NCBI GenBank assembly: GCA_903835235.1
Contig: CAILMF010000074.1
Location: forward strand, 225,052 to 289,051
DNA length: 64,000 nucleotides
Origin: an uncultured Rhodospirillales bacterium
GTDB lineage: Bacteria; Pseudomonadota; Alphaproteobacteria; Acetobacterales; Acetobacteraceae
Direction of reading: 5' to 3'
Shown here one piece after another: positions 1 to 7,810 of the stretch (the stretch's first letter is position 1; every line of letters starts with the position of its first letter). The notes beneath the pieces are model-generated. The model searched no databases. It was given only the letters and a program-made list of their open reading frames with translations, and had not been told where the DNA came from. A program made the position numbers and the translations under genes.

Positions 1-102
1 CTGGTCGCGCTCGGCCGGGGTCAGCTGGGTCAGCCGCAGCACGAAATGTGCGCTGGCCAGGGGCCCCATGCCGCCGAGCACCCCAAGCATCCGGTCCACC
101 AT
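1..102 (-). CDS. aspartate/glutamate racemase family protein (5' part only)
   Basis: Only the first 34 codons are inside the window; the gene runs off the left edge. The N-terminus reads MVDRMLGVLGGMGPLAS followed by a helix with TPAERDQ. The GVLGGMGP signature is the typical first strand and loop of cofactor-independent Asp/Glu racemases (RacD/YgeA type), which interconvert L and D amino acids with two cysteines. The cysteines lie outside the window, so activity cannot be judged. ATG at 100-102 follows a GGGAG ribosome-binding site by about 9 bases; an in-frame ATG at 88-90 is the alternative start. Confidence 0.8.
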   Translation of the reverse strand, partial: MVDRMLGVLGGMGPLASAHFVLRLTQLTPAERDQ

Positions 103-169
103 CGTTGCAGGCTCCCTCGCTGTCCGCTGCCGATCTTGGGCCTGGCAGCGGCGGCGGCAAGCCCTGGCG

Positions 170-820
170 CTACGGCAACACCATGAAGTTGGCGGTGGCA
201 CTGGCGCGGCTGATCAGCGCGCGCATGTCCGGGTTCTCATGGCCGCGTTCGGCGGTCAGCGCTTCCATCGGGCAGAAGAACTCGTGCGGCTGCGGCACCT
301 GGCTGCGGGCGAAGCCTTCATAGTGGCGGCGGTTGAGGCCGAAGACCACGCGGATGTCGCGCACCGGCAGCACCAGCGGCACCAGGGGTTCCGCCTTCAG
401 GCAACGGATCATCTGCCAGCGCTGCGTGGCGTCCCCGGGTTGGGCGGGGGAGAGCAGCCAGGGCACCGGGCAGAGCGCCAGCAGCGAGGAGGTGGTGGGC
501 CCGAAGCGGGAGCGCTTGTCGAGCAGGTTCTGCAGGCTGGAGCAGGCCTCGATGCAGAGGATGTCGACATAGGGGTCGGTGGCCTCCGGGCTGAAATGCA
601 GCCAGAGGCCGTCCGGCAGCGTCTTCAGCCGGTTGGAGCCAGGCAGCTTCAGGAAGGGATGGGCGGCAACCGAGGCCTCGCCAGGCCGGCCGCGCAGCCA
701 GGTGCCCGGCTGCTTCGGGCTGACCACGACGCCGGGCGGGCGTTGCGGCCACTTTTTGAGTTGTAGGCGCACCAGCTGATCCAGGGCCAGATGGCGCGAT
801 GCTGGGTGAGTTTCACTCAT
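170..820 (-). CDS. hypothetical protein, 216 aa
   Basis: I do not recognise this protein. From ATG at 818-820 it begins MSETHPASRHLALDQLVRL and ends in NFMVLP. It has no signal peptide or membrane segment and looks soluble. A central stretch (DPYVDILCIEACSSLQNL, then DKRSRF) is rich in acidic and basic residues and could be a conserved core, but I cannot link it to a family. Longer in-frame starts exist upstream (ATG at 863-865), but they run into an AT-richer, noncoding-looking stretch, so I prefer 820. It lies 67 bases before the racemase gene on the same strand and may share its transcript. Confidence 0.6.
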   Translation of the reverse strand: MSETHPASRHLALDQLVRLQLKKWPQRPPGVVVSPKQPGTWLRGRPGEASVAAHPFLKLPGSNRLKTLPDGLWLHFSPEATDPYVDILCIEACSSLQNLLDKRSRFGPTTSSLLALCPVPWLLSPAQPGDATQRWQMIRCLKAEPLVPLVLPVRDIRVVFGLNRRHYEGFARSQVPQPHEFFCPMEALTAERGHENPDMRALISRASATANFMVLP

Positions 821-834
821 GGGGGTGCGATGCC

Positions 835-900
835 TGTGGATTTCAACTACAGATAGAGTGAACATTGGATGCTTCACCTGCGCAAGGTAAATTATCCACA
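835..900. promoter_or_regulatory. AT-richer spacer with two DnaA-box-like sites
   Basis: The spacer 821-1058 has no convincing gene. It holds TTATCCACA at 892-900, which equals the classical DnaA box, and TGTGGATTT at 835-843, the opposite orientation with two mismatches. AT-rich DNA lies between and after them, including a palindrome CGGTTATATACCG at 922-934. It may be the promoter of the minus-strand hypothetical gene. DnaA binding is inference from the motif alone. Confidence 0.35.
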
Positions 901-975
901 GGCGCGCATTTAGTTCATTGCCGGTTATATACCGCTGGCGAGGGCCTGGTGGCCGAGGCGGAGGCGCCGCGGGCT

Positions 976-1040
976 GTGAATCGGCCGCTCGAAGACCGCG
1001 GCAGCCTGACCATCGTTCCGGCCAGCGGTGATCAGGCTCC
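976..1040. repeat. dispersed intergenic repeat, copy 1
   Basis: Contains the 18-base block GTGAATCGGCCGCTCGAA (976-993), which recurs with one mismatch at 21459-21476. It also has inverted blocks AGCCTGA (1003-1009) and TGATCAGGCT (1029-1038). It lies downstream of gltA, beyond its terminator. Related GYCTGAT / TGAATCAG elements occur at 16967, 21427, 45091 and 61900. Confidence 0.45.
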
Positions 1041-1058
1041 AGCGCCCCCCGAAACGCA

Positions 1059-1090
1059 GAACGCCCGCCAGGTCTCCCTGGCGGGCGTTC
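1059..1090 (-). terminator. gltA transcription terminator
   Basis: A perfect 14-bp stem (GAACGCCCGCCAGG at 1059-1072 with its complement at 1077-1090) closes a four-base loop. It begins 23 bases after the gltA stop codon. On the minus strand it is followed by TGCGTTTCG, so the U tract is short, but stem length and position fit an intrinsic terminator. Confidence 0.8.
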
Positions 1091-1112
1091 CGGTCCGAAG
1101 CGGGTGGCCAGC

Positions 1113-2417
1113 TCAGCGGCTGGCGACATCCGTGTAGTCGCGGGCGGCGGCGCCCGTGTAGATCTGCCGCGGGCGGCCGATGCGCTGGCCGGGATCCTCG
1201 ACCATTTCCTTCCACTGGCTGACCCAGCCGACAGTGCGCGCCACCGCGAACAGCACGGTGAACATGCTGGTCGGGATGCCCATCGCCTTCAGGATGATGC
1301 CCGAATAGAAATCGACGTTCGGGTACAGCTTGCGCTCGATGAAGTAGGGGTCGCTCAGCGCGATCCGCTCCATCTCCATCGCCATGTCCAGCAGCGGCTC
1401 GTTCTTGATGCCGAGCTCCGCCAGCACCTCGTGGCAGGTTTCCTTCATGATCGTCGCACGCGGGTCGAAGTTCTTGTAGACCCGGTGGCCGAAGCCCATG
1501 AGCTTGGTGTGGCTGTTCTTGTCCTTCACCTCGTTGATGAAGGCGGGGATATTGGCCGGCGAACCGATCTCGGCCAGCATCTTCAGCACCGCCTCGTTGG
1601 CGCCGCCATGCGCCGGGCCCCACAGCGCGGCAATGCCGGCGGCGATGCAGGCGAAGGGATTGGCGCCGGTGGAGCCGGCCAGGCGCACGGTGGAGGTGCT
1701 GGCGTTCTGCTCGTGGTCGGCGTGCAGCACCAGGATCCGGTCCATCGCGCGCGACAGGATCGGGTTGCTCTCCCACGGCTCGGCCGGGACGGCGTTCATC
1801 ATGTACAGGAAGTTTTCCGCGTACTTCAGGTCGTTGCGCGGGTACATGAAGGGCTGGCCGATGGAGTACTTGTAGGCCCAGGCGGCGATGGTCGGCACCT
1901 TGGCCACCAGGCGGAACGCCGCGATCTCGCGCTGGCGCGGGTCGTTGATGTCCAGGTTGTCGTGGTAGAAGGCCGCCATGGCGCCGACCACGGCGCACAT
2001 CACGGCCATGGGGTGCGCGTCGCGGCGGAAGCCGTTGTAGAAGGTGCGCAGCTGCTCATGCACCATGGTGTGGCGCATCACGCCCTTCTCGAAGGTGTCC
2101 AGCTCCGCCGCGTTCGGCAGTTCGCCGTTCAGCAGCAGGTAGGACACCTCGATGAAGTCGCTCTTCTGCGCCAGCTGCTCGATCGGGTAGCCGCGGTACA
2201 GCAGCACGCCCTCGTCGCCGTCGATGAAGGTGATCTTCGAATCGCAGCTGGCGGTCATGCCGTAGCCGGGGTCGAAGGTGAAGATGCCCAGCTCGCCATT
2301 GAGCTTGCGGATGTCGGCCACCGGCGGGCCGAGGGTCCCGGTCAGCAGGGGCAACTGCATGGACTTGTTGGTGCCGTCGATCGTGACGGTGATGGTGGGC
2401 TTCGCCGTGCCGCTCAT
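1113..2417 (-). CDS. gltA: citrate synthase (type II)
   Basis: Condenses acetyl-CoA and oxaloacetate to citrate in the first step of the TCA cycle. The 434-aa length fits the proteobacterial hexameric type. The catalytic motifs are all present: [10 protein letters not shown] (first histidine), GFGHRVYKN (second histidine) and NVDFYSG (aspartate). The N-terminal beta-strand region ([19 protein letters not shown]) is the domain that distinguishes type II from the shorter dimeric enzymes. ATG at 2415-2417 follows an AAGGAAA ribosome-binding site; extending further upstream would add residues unlike the family. It is a single-gene unit ending in a strong hairpin. Confidence 0.97.
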   Translation of the reverse strand: MSGTAKPTITVTIDGTNKSMQLPLLTGTLGPPVADIRKLNGELGIFTFDPGYGMTASCDSKITFIDGDEGVLLYRGYPIEQLAQKSDFIEVSYLLLNGELPNAAELDTFEKGVMRHTMVHEQLRTFYNGFRRDAHPMAVMCAVVGAMAAFYHDNLDINDPRQREIAAFRLVAKVPTIAAWAYKYSIGQPFMYPRNDLKYAENFLYMMNAVPAEPWESNPILSRAMDRILVLHADHEQNASTSTVRLAGSTGANPFACIAAGIAALWGPAHGGANEAVLKMLAEIGSPANIPAFINEVKDKNSHTKLMGFGHRVYKNFDPRATIMKETCHEVLAELGIKNEPLLDMAMEMERIALSDPYFIERKLYPNVDFYSGIILKAMGIPTSMFTVLFAVARTVGWVSQWKEMVEDPGQRIGRPRQIYTGAAARDYTDVASR

Positions 2418-2576
2418 GCTGACTTTCCTTGAGGACCGGACAGGGTCGCCGTGCGCGACCCTACCATGGTGCGGTGCAGGATAGGGCCGCGTGGCAGGGC
2501 TTGGCAACGGAGGGGCTGAGCCCCCCGGCTGCGGCGCGCCCGCCCGCGCTGGAAACCGGTGATGTGGTGGCCGCGG

Positions 2577-3128
2577 TCAGCGGCGCCAGCTGTCCGGCGG
2601 GGTGAACCCACCGGCCCAGAGCCCGCGGCCGGATTGCCTGGCCGCCGCCTCGATCGGGCCGAGGGCCGGCACCACGGAGGCATCGGCCAGCGCCCAGCCG
2701 GCGGCAACCATGGAGGCATTGAGCTCCACGCCGCCGGCGCGGCAGACGCCCAGCGCACGGCCATGGCGGTCCCGGCCATGCAGCCGGCAGTCCACGCCGC
2801 GTTCGGCAACCAGGTGGGCCAGCGCCTGCGCCGCGGCATTGCCGCAGTCCAGGTCGCGCACGCCGTCGTTGCAGCGTTCGCCACGGCCGGGCGCACCCAG
2901 GCCGTAGAGCCGCAGCGGACGGTCGCCCAGCATCAGTGTCTCGCCGTCAACCACCAGGACTTCGGCCGAGGCCGCGGTCCAGGTCTGGTTGCGCGGCGTG
3001 CTGCCGATCAACTCGGTGGGCAGGCCCACGGCGAGAAAGATCAGGCCACCGACAAGGCCCACGGTCCAGGCAAGGGACCGGAAGGCGCGCTGGGTGGGGG
3101 AGGGGGAGAAGATCCGGCGCCGGTACAT
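2577..3128 (-). CDS. membrane-anchored thermonuclease-fold (SNase-like) protein
   Basis: A 183-aa protein with one hydrophobic segment at about residues 19-38 and a staphylococcal-nuclease-like OB fold at about 55-175. Recognisable family features are VVDGETLML, PLRLYGL, DRHGRALGVC and MVAAGWALAD. The usual active-site loop (I-D-x-P-E) reads L-G-A-P-G at 77-81, so the calcium-binding Asp and the catalytic Glu are both Gly; the Arg of the DRHGR loop remains. By family knowledge this version should not cut nucleic acid and may only bind. ATG at 3126-3128 is preferred. It is probably exported or inner-membrane anchored with the domain in the periplasm. Confidence 0.75.
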   Translation of the reverse strand: MYRRRIFSPSPTQRAFRSLAWTVGLVGGLIFLAVGLPTELIGSTPRNQTWTAASAEVLVVDGETLMLGDRPLRLYGLGAPGRGERCNDGVRDLDCGNAAAQALAHLVAERGVDCRLHGRDRHGRALGVCRAGGVELNASMVAAGWALADASVVPALGPIEAAARQSGRGLWAGGFTPPDSWRR

Positions 3129-3206
3129 GGCGGAACGCCTAGCCCAGCCCCATGGTGCCCTGCAACCTCTGCGACGCGATATGTCCACGGCTGAATTGTT
3201 TCAGCC

Positions 3207-4910
3207 TCATCCAGCGTCCCAGAAGGGCTTCGCATCCCTCAGTTTTTCCCAGGCATCCAGCGCTTCCGCGCGGGTGCCGCCGGCGCGTCCCAGGGCGAAG
3301 CCCTCGGCCAGGCCGACCGCCCAGGGCAGCGCCGCCGGAGTCCCGCTGGCGAGTCCGGCGACCAGGGCGCGGGCCACGCTGAGGTCGTTGGCGTGGCCGA
3401 GCGCTTCCTGGGCGCCGGCCAGGCGGCGCAGGAAGCGGCGGGCGGCGCGGCCGGGCCAGACCGGGGCGAAGAGTTCGGCGGCATAGCGCAGCCGCTTGCA
3501 GCCCAGGCGCAGCTCGTGCAGCGCCTCGGCGTCCAGTGTCTCCGCCTCCTCGCCTTCGCGGCACAGCTTGTGCCAGCGCTTGTCCAGCAGGCTGGCGCCG
3601 AATTCGGCCACCGGCTGGTCCAGCTCGGCGGCGGGCTGTTCGGCCTGGCGCCAGGGACGCAGCGCCGCCAGGGCCATGCCGTCCAGCACCAGGTGGCGGA
3701 AGCCGGGGCCGTCCAGCGCCTCCCGCAGGGCGGCATAGGCGGCGTCGCGCCGGGCCTCGGCGGCCTTGATCAGCTGGGTGCAGCGCTTGTCGCCGGGCGC
3801 GGCCTCGGCCAGCGCGGCGCCAAGCCCGCCCAGGAAGACATCCCAGTCCCGCGCCGGGCCCAGCCGCCGGGCGAGCAGGCCGAGTTCCTTGTCGAAGGCA
3901 TCGACCGCGGCGCAGCGGATGGCCGGGCGGAAGTTCTTCAGCGCCGAGCGCAGCCGGCGCAGCGCCACCCGCAGCTGGTGCACGCCTTCCGGCCCGGTGC
4001 CCAGCACGCAGCGCGGCGCCTGGTGCAGCATGACTTCCAGCAGGTGGCCCAGCACCGCGAGCACGGCGGCTTCCACGCTGGCGCCGGCGGGCAGGGTGGG
4101 GATGCCGCGGCGGCGCGGGCGGGGTGCCTCCTGCCGGGCCAGGGCGCGGCCGGCTTCGGCCAGGGCGGGGGCCGGCAGCAGCGGCAGGTCGGTGGCCAGC
4201 AGGCCCGCCAGCGCGAAGACCGCGGCGGGGTCGCCGGCCAGGGTCAGGCGTGCCGCGGGCTGTTCGTCGGCCACGGCGCGCAGGCGGCCATGGACCAGTT
4301 CCAGCGTGACCGGGTGCTCGCCGCCCAGTTCGATGGTGCTGCGCCGGCCGGTGAAGGCGGCCAGCGGCACCGGGGTGAGCTTGTCCCAGCCCTCGGGCGC
4401 ATGGGGTTCGGCCGCGGCGGGCTGGCCGGGGCACCAGGGCATGGCCTCGGCGGGCAGGGTGCGGCGGAAGCTGGGCGGGGCGCGGCGGCGCTGTTCCAGC
4501 ACCAGGCCATGCGCGGCCAGCAGGCCCTCCGCGCTGTCCAGCCAGACCACTTCCTCGGCGCTGCCGCGGCTGCGGCCTTCCCGCCGGGCTGATATGGCGG
4601 GGTGGCGGCCCAGCCGCGCCGCGGCTTCCACCGGCAGCGCGAGTTCCAGCCGGAAAGGCGGGGGCTGGTCGGGCTCGGGCGCCGGTTCGGGCGCCGATTC
4701 GGCCTCGGAGGCGGGCGCCGGCTCGACGGCAGGTTTGAGCGCCGGTTCGGCGGCAGGTTTGAGCGCCGGTTCGGCGACGGGCTCGGGCGCCGATTTGCGC
4801 GCCGGTTTGCGCGCCGTTTTGGCGACGGGCTTCAGCGCCGGGTCGGCGACGGGCTTCAGCGCCGGTCCGGCGACGGGGGCAGGCGCGGCGGGCGGCAGGT
4901 CGGTGGTCAG
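3207..4910 (-). CDS. CYTH-like / CHAD domain protein
   Basis: A Pro/Lys/Ala-rich N-terminal linker (about 75 aa) is followed by a divergent CYTH (triphosphate tunnel) domain at about 76-230 and a CHAD domain at about 265-560. CHAD shows its paired His/Arg helices, GVHQLRVALRRLRSALKNF and LHELRLGCKRLRYAAELF; this domain binds polyphosphate in studied members. The CYTH N-terminal ExExK motif reads as LELALP, so key metal- and phosphate-binding residues look lost. The start is unclear: no ATG, GTG or TTG lies between the sixA stop and the CYTH domain. I place it at the CTG (4908-4910) overlapping the sixA TGA, consistent with translational coupling. Pairing with SixA suggests a phosphate-related role. 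Confidence 0.75.
   Translation of the reverse strand: MTTDLPPAAPAPVAGPALKPVADPALKPVAKTARKPARKSAPEPVAEPALKPAAEPALKPAVEPAPASEAESAPEPAPEPDQPPPFRLELALPVEAAARLGRHPAISARREGRSRGSAEEVVWLDSAEGLLAAHGLVLEQRRRAPPSFRRTLPAEAMPWCPGQPAAAEPHAPEGWDKLTPVPLAAFTGRRSTIELGGEHPVTLELVHGRLRAVADEQPAARLTLAGDPAAVFALAGLLATDLPLLPAPALAEAGRALARQEAPRPRRRGIPTLPAGASVEAAVLAVLGHLLEVMLHQAPRCVLGTGPEGVHQLRVALRRLRSALKNFRPAIRCAAVDAFDKELGLLARRLGPARDWDVFLGGLGAALAEAAPGDKRCTQLIKAAEARRDAAYAALREALDGPGFRHLVLDGMALAALRPWRQAEQPAAELDQPVAEFGASLLDKRWHKLCREGEEAETLDAEALHELRLGCKRLRYAAELFAPVWPGRAARRFLRRLAGAQEALGHANDLSVARALVAGLASGTPAALPWAVGLAEGFALGRAGGTRAEALDAWEKLRDAKPFWDAG
4725..4875. repeat. imperfect tandem repeats inside the CYTH-CHAD gene
   Basis: About 15-30-base units (GGTTTGAGCGCCGGTTCGGC, and variants with GGCTTCAGCGCCGG) repeat several times and encode a KPV/KPA-AEPAL linker. 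The repeats make a flexible, cationic N-terminal tail and are a likely site of length variation between strains. Confidence 0.75.
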
Positions 4911-5446
4911 GCGGGCAACTCCAGCTCTGCCGTGGGCAGGTCTCGCGGCGCCAGGAACCTTACCAGTTGGCCGCCCCCGGCTTCCAGCAGGTGCCAGGGG
5001 CTGGCCAGGGTGAATTCGGCCAGCGCCCCGGTGGGGTAGCCTTCCGCCAGGCGGCGGGCTTCGGCCGTGGGCGCGGCGCTGGCGCCCAGCAGCGCCAGGC
5101 CAAGGTCGTGCAGGCCGGGGTTGTGGCCGATCAGCAGCACGCTGCGCGCGGTCTGCGGCACGTTGCGCAGCAGGTCCAGCAGGCGCTGCCAGGGGGCCAG
5201 GTAGAGGTCGTCCATCGGCTCCACCAGCGGCCCGTCCTCGAACGGGGCCAGCGCCTCCAGCGTTTGCAGGGTGCGGCGGGCGGAGGAGACCAGGACGATG
5301 TCGGGCGACAGGCGGAGGTCGCGCATGACCTGGGCCATCGCGGTCGCGGCCCGGCGACCGCGCGCATTGAGGGGCCTGGCGTGGTCGGAAAGCCGCGGAT
5401 CGTCCCAGGAAGACTTGGCGTGCCGCAGCAGCAAAAGCTGACGCAT
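4907..5446 (-). CDS. sixA: SixA-type histidine phosphatase
   Basis: A 179-aa histidine-phosphatase (phosphoglycerate-mutase-like) protein. The N-terminus MRQLLLLRHAKSSW carries the RH motif with the phospho-accepting His, and LIGHNPGLHDLGLALLG carries the second catalytic His. SixA removes phosphate from phosphohistidine, for example on HPt domains or NPr of the nitrogen phosphotransferase system; the partner here is unknown. ATG at 5444-5446. Its stop codon overlaps the proposed start of the CHAD gene. It is divergent from the DUF6134 gene, with a repeat-bearing promoter region between them. Confidence 0.85.
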   Translation of the reverse strand: MRQLLLLRHAKSSWDDPRLSDHARPLNARGRRAATAMAQVMRDLRLSPDIVLVSSARRTLQTLEALAPFEDGPLVEPMDDLYLAPWQRLLDLLRNVPQTARSVLLIGHNPGLHDLGLALLGASAAPTAEARRLAEGYPTGALAEFTLASPWHLLEAGGGQLVRFLAPRDLPTAELELPA

Positions 5447-5474
5447 GCGGCCATGGTGGCATGGCGGGGCGCAA

Positions 5475-5594
5475 TTGTCGCCCCCTGCGGGGCGGATTTG
5501 CGGTGGCCAGGCGCGCACGGCATCGGCATGGGCTTGGCGGTAGACATTTTCGCCCCAACTGGCGCTGTTGTCGCCCCCAGTGCTGTTGTCGCCC
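5475..5594. promoter_or_regulatory. direct repeats in the sixA / DUF6134 divergent promoter region
   Basis: GCTGTTGTCGCCC occurs twice, at 5564-5576 and 5582-5594, exactly 18 bases apart. Related blocks are TTGTCGCCCC at 5475-5484 and TTCGCCCC at 5549-5556. All are in the same orientation and lie just upstream of the TTG start at 5615. Their position suggests binding sites for a regulator of the DUF6134-photolyase operon or of sixA; no known consensus is recognised. Confidence 0.45.
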
Positions 5595-5614
5595 TTTTTG
5601 CGGAGGAAGCCCGG

Positions 5615-6223
5615 TTGCCCACCCTGAAGACGCCGCGGCGCGCCCTGCTGCTGGCCCTGCCCGCCCTGCTGGCGCGCCCGGCCTTGGCCATGCCCGCGCT
5701 GCAAACCTTCAAGGTGGTGCGGGAGGGGCGCGAGATAGGCACCCATGTGGTCACGGTGACGCCGACGGCCGACGGGATGGTGGCGCGGAACGAGGTGGCG
5801 ATCCAGGTGCGGCTGATGGGGATAACGGTGTTCCGGCTGACCCACAGCTATGAGGAGACCTGGCGCGGCGACCGGCTGGTGGCCTATGCGTCGCGCGAGG
5901 ACCGCAACGGCACGGTGAAGCTGCTGGCGGCGCGGCAGCAGGGCCAGGCGCTGGTGTTCGACGACGGGCTGCGGCTGCCGGCGGATGCGGCGCCGCTGGG
6001 CTGGTGGGACCCGCGGCGGCTCGGCACCCGGCCGCTGTTCGACAGCGACAGCGGCGCGGCGCTGGCGGTGCGCTGGCAGCGCCAGGCGCTGGCGGGCGGC
6101 GAGGTTGTGCTCACCGCCAGCGGCGACGCCAATGGCGAGGCGCGCTACGGCGCCGATGACGGCTGGCTGGCCTTCCGGCAGACCGCCGAGGATGGCTCGG
6201 CGGTGGAATATCGGCGCGCCTGA
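5615..6223 (+). CDS. DUF6134 family exported protein
   Basis: A 202-aa protein with a signal peptide (LKTPRRALLLALPALLARPALA) followed by a beta-rich domain typical of DUF6134: FKVVREGREIGTH, then THSYEETWRGDRLVAY and DRNGTVKLL. Its function is unknown; the domain resembles periplasmic lipocalin/YceI-like barrels, which is inference. The TTG at 5615-5617 has an ideal GGAGG at 5603-5607 and places the signal peptide at the N-terminus; the in-frame ATG at 5528 would put about 29 odd residues before it. Its TGA overlaps the photolyase ATG (TGATG), so the two are translationally coupled. Confidence 0.75.
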   Translation: MPTLKTPRRALLLALPALLARPALAMPALQTFKVVREGREIGTHVVTVTPTADGMVARNEVAIQVRLMGITVFRLTHSYEETWRGDRLVAYASREDRNGTVKLLAARQQGQALVFDDGLRLPADAAPLGWWDPRRLGTRPLFDSDSGAALAVRWQRQALAGGEVVLTASGDANGEARYGADDGWLAFRQTAEDGSAVEYRRA

Positions 6224-7764
6224 TGGGCGGGACACTGCGGCTTGTCCTGGGCGACCAGTGCAGCCAGGGGCTGAGCGCGCTGGCCGGGCTGGACCCGTCA
6301 GCGGACGTGGTGCTGCTGGCGGAGGTGATGGCCGAATGCACCTATGTGAAGCATCACCAGCAGAAGATCGTGCTGGTGCTTTCGGCCATGCGGCACTTCG
6401 CGGCGGAACTGCGGGCGCGGGGCGTGCGGGTGGATTATGTGAAGCTGGACGACCCGGCCAATACGCATACGCTCTCCGGCGAGGTGGCGCGGGCGGTGGC
6501 GCGGCATGGCTCGGCGGGGGTGGTGTGCACCGAACCCGGCGAATGGCGCGTGCTGGAGCTGATGCGCGGCTGGGAAGCCGCATGCGGCGTGGCGGTGGAG
6601 ATCCGCGAGGATGGTCGGTTCCTGTGCGACCTCGGGCGGTTTCGGCGCTGGGCGCAAGGGCGCAAGCAGTTGCGGATGGAGTATTTCTACCGCGAGATGC
6701 GCGAGGCGACGGGCCTGCTGATGGCAGGCGACCAGCCCGAGGGCGGCCAGTGGAACTACGACGCCGAGAACCGCAAGCCGCTGGCCAAGGGCGTGCAGCC
6801 GCCGCCCGCGCCGCGCTTTCCGCCGGATGAGGTGACGCGGGAGGTGATGGCGCTGGTGGCGCAGCGCTTTGCCGACCATTTCGGCACGCTCCAGGGCTTC
6901 AACTGGCCGGTCACGGCGGGGGATGCGCAGGCGATGCTGGCCGACTTCGTCGCGCATCGGCTGCCACGCTTCGGTGATTTCCAGGACGCCATGGCGGTGG
7001 ATGAGCCGACGCTGTTCCACGCGCTGGTCTCCACCAGCCTGAACTGCGGCCTGCTGCTGCCGCGCGAGGTCTGCGAGGCGGCGGAGGCGGCGTATCGGGC
7101 GGGGCGGGCGCCGGTGGCCGCGGTGGAGGGTTTCATTCGCCAGGTGCTGGGCTGGCGGGAATATGTGCGTGGGCTGTACTGGCTGAAGATGCCGGCCTAC
7201 GCCGCGACCAATGCGCTGGAGGCGACCCGGCCGCTGCCGTGGTTCTACTGGTCCGGCGAGACGCGCATGGCCTGCCTGCGCGCGGCGGTGACGCAGACGC
7301 GCGACCTGGCCTATGCCCACCATATCCAGCGGTTGATGGTGACCGGCAACTTCGCGTTGCTGGCCGGGCTGGACCCGGTGGCGGTGAATGAATGGTACCT
7401 GGTGGCCTATGCCGATGCCTATGAATGGGTGGAGTTGCCGAACACCCATGGCATGGCGCTGCATGCCGATGGCGGGGTCATGGCCAGCAAGCCCTATGCG
7501 GCCAGCGGCGCCTACATCAACCGCATGAGCAACTACTGCGGCGGTTGCCACTACGACGTGAAGGACGCCACTGGCGAGCGCGCCTGCCCGTTCAACGCGC
7601 TGTACTGGGATTTCATCGCCCGGCACGCGGAACGCTTTGCCGGCAACAACCGCATGGCGATGCCGCTGCAGACCTGGCGGAAGATGGCGCCGGCGAAGCA
7701 GCAGGCGCTGCGGGCAAGGGCGGCGGCCTTCCTGGCCGGGCCGGAGATGCGCGCCGAGGCTTGA
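6223..7764 (+). CDS. iron-sulfur bacterial photolyase/cryptochrome (FeS-BCP)
   Basis: A 513-aa member of the PhrB/CryB group, flavoproteins with a [4Fe-4S] cluster that repair (6-4) photoproducts or act as light sensors. The N-terminus LRLVLGDQCS starts the antenna domain. Four cysteines at 351, 439, 442 and 455 match the cluster ligands of Agrobacterium PhrB with a one-residue offset. The FAD-binding helical domain is intact (VTGNFALLAGLDP, HGMALHADGG, ASKPYAASGAYINRMSNYC). The length is normal for the group. It is coupled to the DUF6134 gene upstream. Whether it repairs DNA or signals cannot be told from sequence. Confidence 0.93.
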   Translation: MGGTLRLVLGDQCSQGLSALAGLDPSADVVLLAEVMAECTYVKHHQQKIVLVLSAMRHFAAELRARGVRVDYVKLDDPANTHTLSGEVARAVARHGSAGVVCTEPGEWRVLELMRGWEAACGVAVEIREDGRFLCDLGRFRRWAQGRKQLRMEYFYREMREATGLLMAGDQPEGGQWNYDAENRKPLAKGVQPPPAPRFPPDEVTREVMALVAQRFADHFGTLQGFNWPVTAGDAQAMLADFVAHRLPRFGDFQDAMAVDEPTLFHALVSTSLNCGLLLPREVCEAAEAAYRAGRAPVAAVEGFIRQVLGWREYVRGLYWLKMPAYAATNALEATRPLPWFYWSGETRMACLRAAVTQTRDLAYAHHIQRLMVTGNFALLAGLDPVAVNEWYLVAYADAYEWVELPNTHGMALHADGGVMASKPYAASGAYINRMSNYCGGCHYDVKDATGERACPFNALYWDFIARHAERFAGNNRMAMPLQTWRKMAPAKQQALRARAAAFLAGPEMRAEA

Positions 7765-7810
7765 CCGCGCGGGCTGGCGTCGCAACATCGGCCTGAACAG
7801 GAGTTCATGC

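Noticed and set aside
4725..4875. CRISPR array
   Set aside because: The repeats are short, contiguous without spacers and in frame with a Lys-Pro-Ala linker.
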